A stretch of DNA of 64,000 nt from Mycoplasmoidaceae bacterium. GTDB taxonomy: Bacteria > Bacillota_I > Bacilli_A > Mycoplasmatales > Mycoplasmoidaceae. Every line of letters begins with the position of its first letter. Position 1 is the first letter of the stretch. Position numbers and translations under genes: made by a program. The DNA is taken from contig JAKSVQ010000004.1 in assembly GCA_024407855.1 (NCBI GenBank), positions 1 through 64,000 on the forward strand. Reading direction: 5' to 3'. Below, one piece after another: positions 8,054 through 22,465 of this stretch. The notes below the pieces were generated by a model. It did not search any database. It was not told the DNA's origin and saw only the letters and a list, made by a program, of their open reading frames with translations.

Positions 8054-11000
8054 ATGAAATTAAAAAGTAGAATTATTGGAGCTTTAGGTGCCGGTGTATT
8101 AACCGCTACAAGCTTAGCAACTATTGTTGGTTGTACTTGTCATTATCAACCACAAGGTGAATATGCTGCACCACAAGTTAGCCAACCGGGTATTTCCTTC
8201 ATGACTAGGAAGGGTGAAACAACCTGCGAAATAACTGGATTTAAGTTATCAAGAGACTTATATTCAGGCGAAAAAGTAAATGTTAGCTGAGAAGTTAAGG
8301 AATCTGAAAGTTCAAATGGTGTTGACATTAAAGACATAAAATGTGGATATGTGTCAGCCAATGAATTAAAAATAAATGTTGAATTAGATGGTGTTCAACA
8401 ATATGAAGCAGCAAAGGTTGTTTTCAATGTTTCATTTATTTTTACATATGGTGAAGATGAACAATCTTCTGTTGTACCAAAAGATTTGACTCTTAATTAT
8501 ACGCCAGACTTTGAGGCAAATAAAGTTATTAAATCTGAAGAATTGCCTGAAATCAAATCAGTTAATCGTGGTGACACTTCGTTCGAAATAGAGCAAGATT
8601 CATCACCATTTAAATTAAATATTCCCCTTCGTGATCACGAAAGAGTTCGTGTTGAAACAACTAACCCTTACATTAAAGCCAATGTTGGCATTATGCAAGT
8701 TGGTGATAAAAAAATCCCATTAACATTAACTGTTGATGAACCTTCAAGAGTTGAACAACATACATATAATTTTGATTTACTCTTTACCGTTACTATGGAT
8801 TCTGCAGCTGAAGGCCCAGCCGACAAAATTACTGGTTTGACTTTCGATTACAAACCATATTGGAGAAATGTGGGAGTTACATTCCAAGGAAAAACATTAA
8901 TGATTGCTCCTGAAGAACGTGGCGGTGAATCTGCATCAATGACACAGAACTTCTTGTTATCAAGAAAGCTTTATGCAGAAACTGATGAAGATTATGATGT
9001 TAAGGTAATTAATCCTACCACAAAAGAAGATTTACAAGGCACAGTGTTTGATTACACATGAGAACAAACTGGTGATCGTTACATCTCTTTAAATCTTAAT
9101 TATCTTGGTGCAGAAGAAAGCACAAAATATATTCCTTTTAAAGTGACATTCACTTTTACTGATAATATTGGTGGTGCTGAACCTCTATCAACTGTAACAT
9201 TACCTTATGAAGCTGATGATGAAACTACTTTTACATTTGTATATACTCCTGGATGACAAGAGAATTATGCTAGATGAAAAGGAACTGATTCAGATAGAAT
9301 AATTGTTACACCTGAAGCAAACCCATCTGCCGATTTTGGAACTAACACATCAAAATTTATTAAGTTACATCGTAATTTAGTCGAAGGTGTTGAAAATTTA
9401 AATGTTTCTTTAGTATCACAAAATAATGTTCTAACTTTAGGATCATGAGAAATTGTTACTATCACTGGTAGTTCAGGTGATGAATACTACTTATGATTAA
9501 AGAACATCACAAACACTAACCCAATAGATTTCCCAGAAGTAACATTCTCTATTTCTATTGATTTCTTAGAAGATGGAAATGTAATGCATCATGATGGTGA
9601 AAAAGAATTAGGTAAGTTCCAATTTGTTTATACACCAAAATCTGCACCAGAACCACATGTGGAAATTTTAATTCCTAATGGTCAAACTGAACCAGGAAGA
9701 ACAAAATTATCAATTACAGCCCCACTAACTGCTGCAATTCCAGCAGATGCGACATTAAAAGCGGCGCCTACTTCTGCATGATCAGACACAATTGAAATAG
9801 AAAATGATGGTGGAGTTTTATCTGCTGATCGTAAATCAATAACTTTTGATATTCATCTTAAAGCAATAACAGATGAGATGTTATATACTGCTGATATTCC
9901 ATATAACGATGTTATTTTTGAAATGACTCTTACTAAAGATGGATCTGATACAATATTCGATTCTAATAAATTTAACATTACTTTCATTATGGGTGAAGAC
10001 CCACGAAAAGAAGATGAAGATGTTTACATGGATGATAGAACATTCTCATTTGTTTGTTATGAAGATAAGGGAACAAATACAATTCCATACACACAATCAG
10101 CATTTATCCTTTCAAAGGATACAAAAGCTGGTGCATCAAAACCATACCAATACTATGTTGCAACTACATGAACATACAAGAGACAATATGAAAATGTAGC
10201 GAAAAATGCTGCTGCTGCCGGCAACAATTTTGTTGTTGGTGTAACAGACTCAAGCCTTCACCACATTCATAAATATTCAAAGACAAAGGGTATTGAACCA
10301 ACATTAGAAATTGAAGGTTCTAAATGAAATGATGAAAATGATTATTTAACATTTAATAATCCTGCCCAAAGCATTATTTGAGAAAATGAGAGCAATTTTA
10401 AAAACAAACATACTACAAAAGTGGCAGGTGCATATAGTCAAGAATCTGGATCAGCCAATATCTTTGTTGCAAAAATAGACTTTGGTGATATTGTCAACAA
10501 AAATGGAAATGGTTGAATTAAGCAAAAACTAGATTTACTAAATGCATGACAAAAAAACACAACTGATAACCCATCAGGACGAATTAATAACTTTGTTGAT
10601 TTAGCTGTTTTACAAACTGATAGTGACGCTTACTTTAACAACTTTTATGCTGCTGGTTATCCAACTTATGATTATTACTTTAGCAAGACTGCAAATAAAA
10701 CAGAGCCAATAACTGTCTTTGATAGGGACATGTATTATAATGATGAAGCAGCGATTCCTGGTGCTCAACCTAGTAGAAACCGTCAAACTTTCTATCCTTA
10801 TTATTATCAAACTGCTCAAAGATCTTGAAACCATCAAGATCAAGCGATTGGAAGCTATAACTTCATTACAGATATGAATCATATTTGTCCATCATATCAC
10901 ACAATGACTGGTGATGCCGGATGATGAGCCCGTGAAGCTTACTGATTTGGACAATTATATAATGATGTGGCATATCTATCTCCAGGTAGTATGATGGTTG

Positions 11001-11203
11001 CAAAGGATAGAAGAACTAAACAATTATACTTACTAGGCATGTATGTTGGATTAATGTATCTTAACAGTGACTATAGATATTATTCTACTACAGACTACTA
11101 CTATATGCCATGGTTTGATAGCTATGTTAACCATAATGATGAAAAATGGGGTGGCTCTGGTGTAATCAACATCTTTGAACACTACTACGAAGACAAACAA
11201 TAG
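8054..11203 (+). CDS. giant lipoprotein with Ig-like repeats and an inactive DUF31-like domain
   Basis: A 1,049-aa lipoprotein; the signal peptide ends at a Cys in IVGCTC. Residues about 40-650 are beta-rich repeats whose ends carry YTP-type motifs (LTLNYTPDF, FDYKPYW, FVYTPGW, FVYTPKS). From about residue 656 the sequence follows the protease at 3852-4916: DRTFSF for DRSFSL, YYVATTWTY for YNLATNWHV, VDLAVL for VDFAYA, LSPGSMMV for GASGSILI. On that alignment the catalytic His is Thr707 and Ser is Pro977, with only Asp849 kept, so the domain looks catalytically dead. First gene of a three-lipoprotein operon; the next starts 9 nt later. Good AGGAGGT site. A binding or scaffold role is inference. 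Confidence 0.7.
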
Positions 11204-11212
11204 GAGAAAAGT

Positions 11213-14173
11213 ATGAAATTTAAAAATAAATTATTAAGTATTTTAACAAGTTCAGTAGTTGCTGTATCTTCTTTAGCTGCAGCAATTGGTTGTACGTGTA
11301 CTCCATCGCCTTCTCCAGACCCAGTTGACCCTGAAGATCAACCATGAGATATTGGTGTTACTTTCAAAGGTGAAAGTCAAACTATAGCAGTTAACAATGA
11401 ATCACCAGAAGAAATAACATTTGATGGTTTTGAATTATCAACAACATTAGCTTGAGGAGAAACAATGTCAGTTGAGTTGACAAACTCATCAAGTGAGAAT
11501 GTTGAATTAGTTTACTTCCCAACTATGCCTGAATATCAATTTGATATTCGAGCTAAATTAAAAAACAAACCTACAGTTTATACTGAATACAAATTTGGTT
11601 TAATCTTTAGATTTTATGTAAATGGTGTAGAAAAAGCAACTAAACTTATTGACAACTTCTGCATTGAATATACTGCTGGCTGAAGAACTAACAATATTCA
11701 TTGAAAACAAAAAGCTGGTGGTGTTGATTATGATAAAACTTTCAATCTTGCTGAAGGCCAAAGCATTTACTATACAGATTATTTCTATTTAGACCATGCA
11801 CTAGAAACACCACGTGAAAAACTTGAAATAGATAGTATTGAACATGTGTCAGGACCTGATGATGTAACTGCGAGAATTGATCAAATTGATGGAACTAAAG
11901 TTAAGGTTTTATTTGAACTTGCTGATCCTTCTACAAGTAGTTATGCTGAAAGAGCATTCACAATTAAATTTAAATTCATTTATGATAATGTTCAACAGGG
12001 TGAATTAATTCCAATTTATAATTTTAAAATTGTGCCAAAGGAACCATATGTAGCTCCTCATATTAAATTAACTGGTACCGCTACTGAAAGTCTAACATTA
12101 CAAACAATTGAAGGTACGACAGGTGTTTATATTAATTCTCAAGAGAATGCAACAAAAACACCAACAGCAGATCGCTATTTCTATTTAGAAGATGATAGTG
12201 GTAATCCTGTTGAATTAGGTGCAGATGATGAAATTAAAGTAATTGACAATAAAGCTAATGTTAATACTACATGCTTTGTTAATACTGTTCCAGACACTGC
12301 ATCAGAAAAATCAATATACATAGACTTAATGTGTTCATTTAATGATGTTTATGACCCATATGTTACAGATAAGAGCGAAACATTTAATGTTACATTCCAA
12401 TTTTACCACTTAGGTGAATTAGTCTCTGAACAAACAATAAATACAGACATTACATTAAAATACACACCACTTCCTAGTGTTGCTGTGGAATCAAAACAAT
12501 TTGGTATTGTGTTTGAACCAGTTGAAATTGACCAAGATGGTGATTTCAATATTGACTTTGTTGGACGAATAGGTAAGAAAGATAGTCAAAGTTGAGAAGA
12601 GTCTGAACTTCACAAAGGTGAATATTTGACACTAACCAATGATTCATATTCCACAGCAAATCCTGGTGAACCCTTTTGAAATTTATTTCAGATAACTAGA
12701 CCTGCTGTAGAATATTCGGATGATGATGGAGAACAACTTAATCCACTTGAAGCAATTGAAGGTACTGATGAAGGCATAACTGAAATCACTTTTAGTGTTT
12801 TTCATGCGATTGGTCACCGTCTTAGTTTTCTACCAACTATGTTGAATGCTATTCTTTATAATAGTACAATTTTAACTACAAGATTCTATGATGAAGACCC
12901 TATAGCTAATCCAGCTGCTACACCAACAAGTGTAGTCAATAGTACTATTGATTTCATACATTATCCTGAAGGATATTGAAAAACTGATTCTGTAACTGCA
13001 ACAGATACATGAATTGCCGATAGAACTCTAGCAATGCTAGTTTCATATCAAACTACACCTGGTGATGAAAGCACAAGAGTAACATCATTTGGTAATGTAT
13101 GATTTATGAACCCTCCATGAAAGGAAATGAACAGAAATGACCTTGCTCAATATGATGCTACAGTGGTTACATCAAGAGACTTTTATGAAAAGATTAAACC
13201 AATATTTAGTATGGATAGTGATGCAACAAAGGCAGCTGGAGTGAGAGTCGGTCTTTCAAATAAAACATTGACCAGAAAATATATTGGTGCTGGATCAACA
13301 AGTTACATTACACCTGATGATTTTATTTATTTAAGACCATCAGCTTGTATTGATGAACCAGAATCTGAACCTGAAAATCAATCTAATAAAGCAACAATGG
13401 CATATACATATCGAGATGAAGATCAATCTGATTTCTTGTGAGATAAAACATTGTCTTACGGTTCAAATGTGGCAGCTTTCACATTATGTGTAGGTGCAAT
13501 TATCAACGAGGAAGATGCAGAATATGATCCTTGAGCAGCTCAAATTTATGAACGTAATTCAGAATTGGCTAGGATTGCTGTAAGAAGCCCACTTATCTTA
13601 AAAAAGTGAATGACTGAAGAAGGTCATGAATTCCAAATGACTAACCTTGCATCAGGAAATTGTATTGATAACTGAGATAACTGAGCATGTGCTTTATGTT
13701 CAGGATTTACTGGAACAACAATTAAAGTAAATGGTGTAAATACACCAGCCTTATATTGAATGACACATGAAATTAAATTTGATTATGGTCATTTGCCTGA
13801 ATATTGTTCAATTGAACAATCTCTTGCTCAAAAATTCTCAAATCTTGGAACAAATGATGACAAAGTTGTTAAACATGCATCATCAGCATATAAATTGCCT
13901 GATGCATATAGTAAGGGTAATGACCCTGAAAATATTTGGTTCAGTGATGCTGGAACCGGAGCAATGTTTGTCATTCGTGAATGAGATGAATATGGTAAAA
14001 CATTAAAAATACCACGTGTCGCTGGTATTAACTGAAATGGTGGTAATGTTGTATCTGGAACTGATAGTTTCTATCCATGAATTGATCTTTTCTATGATAA
14101 TGGAACAAACTTATTGGAAAAGTATGTATACACTGTTACGTCTAACCTTCCAGAAAACTTCTTATGATTTTAG
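11213..14173 (+). CDS. large lipoprotein, second pseudo-protease paralogue
   Basis: A 986-aa lipoprotein (lipobox AAIGC, Cys27) with the same plan as its upstream neighbour. Beta-rich repeats with linkers such as FCIEYTAGW and LKYTPLPS run to about residue 590. A DUF31-like C-terminal part then begins at WIADRTLAML (about 600). Where the active protease has GASGSILI this protein has AGTGAMFVI, so the nucleophile position is Thr915, and no ATNxHV histidine motif is seen. It is probably a second inactive relative. It lies 9 nt after the first lipoprotein and 12 nt before the third. Many TGA codons are read as Trp. Confidence 0.65.
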
Positions 14174-14185
14174 AAAGGATAATAT

Positions 14186-15787
14186 ATGAGAAAAAGTAAA
14201 ATAATTATTCCTTTTATAACATTAACTGGAATCGCAAGTACTATCACACCATTAGTCACATTAACAGGATGTAGTCATCCTATTAATGGTAATGGTAACA
14301 TTATGAATGAATTCAATCCAACATTAGCTAAGTTGTCTGAAAGTGAAGTAGGTAATTGATCTAAACCAAGCGATGCAGTCATCAAATTTGTTGATGAAGT
14401 AAACCGTAATCCTCAATTCTTTGTTCAAGACTTATTGTATACAATGTCAAGGGGATTAAAGGTATACAACGAAATCATTCAACAAAATGGTGTAAAGATT
14501 AATTACAACAATTTTGATATTTCATTATCAAATGTGAAAGGATCTTGATCATCAGATGCACCAAAAGTTAGTTTTGATTTAACCGCAACTGTTGAATATG
14601 ACTATAGTGGTACACCTAAAGAAACAATGGAAGCAATGGGTTTATATTACTATAAATTCTCATCTAAACCATCATTCCATGTTGTATTTGATTTTGACAC
14701 AGATAACTTTACAGGACAAACTGGACAGAATGTTAATGGAAAGAGAAGACAATTAACATTCATATCTGGTATAGCTCACATTGGTATTTCTGAATGTAGT
14801 TCAACAATTCAAGTTTATCAAGATCACGGATCTGCAACTAACCTTAATGGTGACAACATTACCATTTCTGTTACTAAACCTGGAGAACAATTAGGATTTA
14901 TTAGTCCTTCAAGAGAGTATTGAGAAAATATTGCAGGTGATTTGCCAAAATACCAAACTCGTTTAGCTAACATTAAGCAATTAAAACAAGACGGATATTA
15001 TCCGCTTATTGCTATTTTGGATCAATATTTAGGTAATGATCCATATATTGCTTCCAATACACCAAACTCAATTGACTTTGGCTCTTATCATATGGGAACA
15101 GGCTCATTAACAGGAACTTTTGAATATTCAAAAGAAACTACTGATAAACAAACATGTTTCGGTTTTAATTTCTGCAATGGCCCAGAAATTAACTACCCAC
15201 GATTTTCAAAAGAATCATGCTATGATGTTGAAAAACAAGAATTAACATTGCCAACATATAAGGATCCAGCCACTTCAACTGATCCTATAACTAAATTAGC
15301 ACCACAAGCTTTTGACAATACACAATCAAACGCTTACAACATTGGACTTCCAGTTGAAATACAAAAAATAATTGTTCCTGAACAATATGTTGAAATTGGT
15401 GCTCGTGCAATTACAGGTAATGAAAGTTTTGGTGAAAGTCAATTAACTAATATTACTTTTGAAAGAGGTTCAGGACTAAATCCTTGTAAATTAGGTGCTA
15501 GTGCATTTTATAATTTACCAAATGTAACTATAATTGATTTATCAAGCTTTAAAACTAATGACTATTTGCGTTTTGGATCAAATTGAAATAATGCTTTTAA
15601 AGGAATTCATCCAGATTCAGGCAAAAAAGATGTTGAAGGACAAATTATTATTCCAGATTTAGGTACAGATGTTGGTGGCATATTGCTAAAAAATTGGAAA
15701 GATTTTATAAATTATTATTTCGGCATTCACTGTTTTGTTAGTAGTGATGATCAAGTAGATAAATACGGTTGAGAAATTAAAAATTAA
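14186..15787 (+). CDS. lipoprotein with BspA-like C-terminal segment
   Basis: A 533-aa lipoprotein (signal peptide ending LTGC, Cys29) and last gene of the operon starting at 8054. The N-terminal 330 residues are not recognised. Residues about 380-470 resemble BspA-type leucine-rich repeats: IQKIIVPEQYVEIGARAI, then LTNITFERG, then KLGASAFYNLPNVTIIDLSSF. This links it to the two larger BspA-like proteins at 54300 and 56777. It is followed by a strong hairpin terminator. Function is probably at the cell surface; no enzymatic motif is seen. Confidence 0.65.
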
Positions 15788-15794
15788 TAAAACT

Positions 15795-15821
15795 TACATA
15801 GGTAAAACCTATGTATTTTTT
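15795..15821 (+). terminator. terminator of the large lipoprotein operon
   Basis: TACATAGGT/ACCTATGTA with loop AAA, followed by a T-run, 7 nt after the last stop codon. Confidence 0.85.
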
Positions 15822-15862
15822 TATATATATTTTAAATATAAATAATATCTATAATCTATAGC

Positions 15863-16981
15863 ATGAAAAACAAACAACCAACAGTTGTATTAGGTTTAAG
15901 CGGAGGCGTAGACTCTGCTGTTTCTTGCTATCTATTATTAAAGCAAGGTTATAAGGTTATCCCAGTATTTATGCAAAACTGGGATACTGTTATCAATAAT
16001 GATATCAAAGGACATAATAAAAAACTCCCTGATGGTTGTGAAAGTAATATTGATTACTTAGCAGCAAAGAAGGTAGCAGATTTCTTTAAACTTAAATTAC
16101 ACAAAGTGGAATTTATTAAAGAATATTGAGATGATGTTTTTAAATATTTCATTTCTCAATATAAAAAGTCATTGACGCCAAACCCTGATGTTTTATGCAA
16201 TAAATACATCAAGTTTGAAGCATTTAGAAAATATGCAAAGAAAACATTTGACTGTGATTATATTGCTACTGGACACTATGCTGCAATTAAACACAGCAAA
16301 GCTGGTTATTACCTATTAATGCCAAAAGATCTAACTAAAGATCAAACATATTTCCTATCTGATTTAAACCAAAATCAATTAGAAGATGTAATCTTCCCAT
16401 TGTCTAATCTAACCAAAGTTGAAGTAAGAAAGATTGCAAAAGATATTAAATTACCAAATTGAGACCGTAAGGACTCAATGGGGATATGTTTTATTGGTAA
16501 GAGACAATTCCAAGAATTTTTAGCAAACTATATTCCTAACCAACCAGGTAATATCGTTGATATTAAAACCAAGAAAGTAGTTGGTAAGCACATTGGCACA
16601 ATGTACTATACTCTTGGTCAAAACAAAGACTTACACCTTTCTGGACAAGCCAGCAAATACTTTGTATGTGGCAAAGATGTTAAAAAGAAAATTATTTATG
16701 TGTGTGCACAAGCAGACAAGCAAAAATATCTAGCAAGCACGCAATGTGAGTTATCAAATTTTAATTTCATTAACAAAGCTAGTCAAAAGCAACTAACAAA
16801 CTTAAAGGTCCGTTTCCGTCACTTACAAAAACTGATTAAAGTTAAGTCCCTTAAACAAGTTGGTAATAAGTGAACAATCACTTATGCTCCAACATTATCA
16901 GTTACTCCTGGACAATATGCGGTAATCTATAAAAATAAAATTTGTTTAGGTTGTGGTGAAATAAGAAAGATAATTAAATAG
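15863..16981 (+). CDS. mnmA: tRNA-specific 2-thiouridylase MnmA
   Basis: MnmA thiolates U34 of Lys, Glu and Gln tRNAs using a persulfide sulfur. The protein is 372 aa, typical for the family. The PP-loop SGGVDS (residues 13-18) binds ATP, and the catalytic cysteine motifs are [12 protein letters not shown] and MGICFIG, both present. Three TGA codons are read as Trp. It has a very short 5' region after the lipoprotein terminator, and alaS starts 1 nt after its stop, so the two tRNA genes form one unit. Confidence 0.96.
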
Positions 16982-16982
16982 T

Positions 16983-19689
<2,707 letters not shown>

Positions 19690-19691
<2 letters not shown>

Positions 19692-19717
19692 AAAAAGAGG
19701 TAAAACCTCTTTTTTTA
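19690..19717. terminator. terminator of mnmA-alaS
   Basis: AAAGAGG/CCTCTTT, loop TAAAA, with A-run and T-run on either side, so it may also serve the convergent lipoprotein gene ending at 19725. Confidence 0.85.
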
Positions 19718-19724
19718 AATTGAT

Positions 19725-21386
19725 TTATTTTTCGTTAACAGATCCAATCATTAATTCAGCTTTTGAACATGCCATAGATTTATTAATAGTCATATAGCAT
19801 GTTAAAGTACTTAATAATCCTAAATTACCTCAGCCTCTAGCAGGTTTTCTGATAGTAACAAAGCCATCAATAACGTCAGAATCTAATTCGATTTGATATC
19901 CTAGATATATACTTCGTTTAAGAGTACTATTAGTTAATTTAATTTGTTCTTTTGAACCATCATCGTTGATTTTGAATAGACCTAAATATAGAATATCAGG
20001 TGGTAAATTTTTACCATCGTTTCATTTGTTTAGATCAACTTCAAACTCAACTGAAGTGTTCTTAACAAGTGGTGTACCGGCACCAGTACTATGAATAGCA
20101 TTATATTTTGTTCCACCTACGTCATAGTATTCTTTTGAATATTGATCTAGTACAAGGCTATCATTTAGAGTACAAGGCTCTAGATCTAAATAGAATTCAA
20201 TTTCTCTTTTCTTACTTGTGAAGTTAGCAGCAGGAATTTTGATAGTCATACTATTATAGCCGTGGCTCATAATAACATAACCATTTTCAGTTCCATCTTC
20301 AGCTGAGTTTTGTGGAACCTCTACACCATTTGCATATACTGTTAGATAATTAGTATATAGTTGTCTATATGTTGTACCTGTTCCTTGTCAATAAAGTTGA
20401 GTAACAAAGTCTTGTCCAGCAGGATATTCATTATTTGTATAACCAAGAACTGGTGTAGCTATCATTTCACTTGATCCTCAATCCATTGATATGTCATATT
20501 TAGCCAATTGAACATTTGGTTGTGCAAGAATGAATTGCAAGCTCTTGTGAGTTTCTGCAAATTGAAGTGAGAAGTTAATTGCACTTAAATTTCCAACAGT
20601 TCCTCATCCACCACTTTGTGGTCGTGGAATTACTAATGAACCATCTTCAAGATAGCAACCTTGTATATAGTTTTGACCAATATAAACATCTCCTGCTAGT
20701 TGTGTAATATTAATTTTTACTGGGTGATTTGGGTCTTCCATATTGTAAAGAGCAAAATATAATTTGTCATTTACTGGAATACTATTACCATTATCCCAAT
20801 TATTGAAATCAATTTCAATTTCACTATAACCAGTTCTAGCAATTTCAACTGTATCACTACGTAAAGCGTCACATGTAACGTCACCTACAGGGAAATAATC
20901 TTTTTCTCAAGTAGTTAATCGGTTATATGTTTGAACTTCTGATTGATCAAGAGTAATAATAAATTGAATTTTTGGTTTTTCAACTAGCTTGTGTGTAATT
21001 GGGTCTTCAAAATTTTCTTTTGGAATTCTAATTTTGATTTTGTTGTAGTCATGACCCATAACAACATAACCATTAGTGTTAGCGGCAGAATTTTGATGTA
21101 CATATTTTTCATTAACGTATATAGCAAATTCAAATGCATATAAACGTTTAGATGCACGGTTTTTCCATGAAATTTCTGTAACATAGTCAGAACCTTCAAC
21201 AATTCTGTCATTGCTTAGATCCAAATAACTTAATCCACCAGTTGTACCACTAATATCATTAATATCTCAAATAATATCAAGTTTTTTTCCTTTTAGGAAA
21301 GGATTACAACTTACTACTGCTGGAACAACTGATGCTGCTAACGTAGCTGCACCAACAATAGGAAGCAATATTTTAGATTTTTTCAT
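19725..21386 (-). CDS. lipoprotein made of two tandem copies of one domain
   Basis: A 553-aa lipoprotein with lipobox AVVSC (Cys27). The mature protein is an internal duplication of about 260 residues. Copy 1 has EGSDYVTEISW, QNSAANTNGYVVMGHDYN, KIRIPKENF, FNNWDNGNSIPVNDKLYF and VIPRPQSGGWGTVGNLS. Copy 2 has AGQDFVTQLYW, QNSAEDGTENGYVIMSHGYN, TIKIPAANF, LNKWNDGKNLPPDILYL and TIRKPARGWGNLGLLS. No known family is recognised. Its leader has a palindromic promoter and a GGAGGTG/CACCTCC hairpin. It ends convergently against alaS. Confidence 0.8.
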
Positions 21387-21405
21387 TTATATATAAATTC
21401 TTTCT

Positions 21406-21427
21406 GGAGGTGTTTCGAACCACCTCC
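21406..21427 (-). promoter_or_regulatory. leader hairpin of the duplicated-domain lipoprotein
   Basis: On the minus strand GGAGGTG pairs with CACCTCC across loop GTTCGAAA. The 5' arm is a perfect Shine-Dalgarno sequence but is locked in the stem and 35 nt from the start codon at 21386. No T-run follows, so it is not a terminator. Confidence 0.45.
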
Positions 21428-21456
21428 AATTTCATTATATAAAATATAATGAAATT
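21428..21456 (-). promoter_or_regulatory. palindromic promoter of the duplicated-domain lipoprotein
   Basis: AATTTCATTATAT is repeated in inverted orientation after 3 bases (13-bp arms). The minus strand of this palindrome contains a TATAAT -10 box, so a dimeric regulator bound here would overlap the promoter. Confidence 0.4.
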
Positions 21457-21469
21457 AGCAAAAAGTAAA

Positions 21470-21494
21470 TAAACTAGCTTACTAAGCTAGTTTA
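21470..21494 (-). terminator. terminator after the HAD phosphatase gene
   Basis: AAACTAGCTT/AAGCTAGTTT, loop AGT on the minus strand, followed by ATTTACTTTTT. The stop codon of the phosphatase gene lies within it. Confidence 0.75.
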
Positions 21495-22465
21495 TTATTA
21501 AGAGTCTTGCCATCTTCAAATTTCAAATTTTTATTGATTTTAACAGGGATATGTAATTTAAAGATTCGGTTTAATTCACGAGCTACACCTTGTTCATGAT
21601 TATTGTATTTAGTTATGAATTTAGCTGCTTGTTTAGCTTCTTTTGAACCATTTTTCATAGCATAACCAAAACCAGCTGTTGCTAGCATTTCTTTATCGTT
21701 ATCATTATCACCAAATGCATAGCATCGTTCTAGTGGAATATCATAATATACCGATAGGTATCTTAAGGCCAAACCTTTCGATGGGAATGTACTATTAATT
21801 TCAATAATAGTTCCCACGTGTTCTTCAGTTCAACTACGAACAACAACTGAAGAGCAAATCTTTTTAATTTCTTCTTCAACAATTTTGGCTTTAGACATGT
21901 CTCTTAATTCAATTAAGATTGAATAAGCACCATTTTTAAGCTTAGCAAAGTCATCAGAAACAAAGCCAATATCGCTTGTTGTATAGATATTAAACTTAGA
22001 TAATTCTTTTTGTACTTGACTATGACTTACTTTATGACGATAATCCTTTAAGAAGAAAGTACCATCAGGAGTTTCAAAGATAACATTTAAGATTAATTCT
22101 TGGACTCGTGAGTTGGCAAAGATCTTATAGATAACTTCAGTATTAATATAGAAACAAATTGGGGTAAAGTTAGGATTTGTTGGGTTATGAATAACAGAAC
22201 CGTTGTAATTTACAATAGGGGTATCTAAACCTAATTGACGATAATAAGCATAACTACCACGTAATGCTCTAGCCGTAAATAAGCAAACAATATGACCTTG
22301 ACGTTTTAGGCGAGTAATAACTTGTCGAGAATAAGAACGAATATAACAATCTTTGTTTAATAATGTACCATCAAGGTCGGTACAAATTAAACAACGTTTA
22401 TCAAATTTAACTTTAGCTAATCGCTTATTAAAGCTATCAGCTTTTTTCTTATTTTGTTTGGTCAT
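21482..22465 (-). CDS. HAD superfamily Cof-type phosphatase
   Basis: A 327-aa HAD hydrolase of the Cof/YidA type, which dephosphorylates small sugar phosphates or cofactors. The catalytic motif I is CTDLDGTLL (Asp30, Asp32). Motif II-like TARA follows, then a cap region beginning NYNGS, and motif IV is FGDNDNDKEML. One TGA at about 21828 is Trp. The start overlaps the trpS stop as TAATG, so both genes are cotranscribed. The order Cof phosphatase-trpS matches MG125-MG126 of M. genitalium from memory. The exact substrate cannot be told. Confidence 0.9.

Noticed and set aside
10610..10882. 90-codon minus-strand frame inside the first giant lipoprotein
   Set aside because: Shadow of the coding strand, with no start signal and no promoter.
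8054..15787. Mobile element or integrated plasmid carrying the lipoprotein operon
   Set aside because: No transposase, integrase, terminal inverted repeats or target duplication could be found; codon use (including TGA) is like that of neighbours.
21406..21427. tRNA fragment or phage attachment site because of the TTCGAA loop
   Set aside because: The stem is 7 bp and the loop 8 nt, and no other tRNA arm is present, so it is more simply a leader hairpin.
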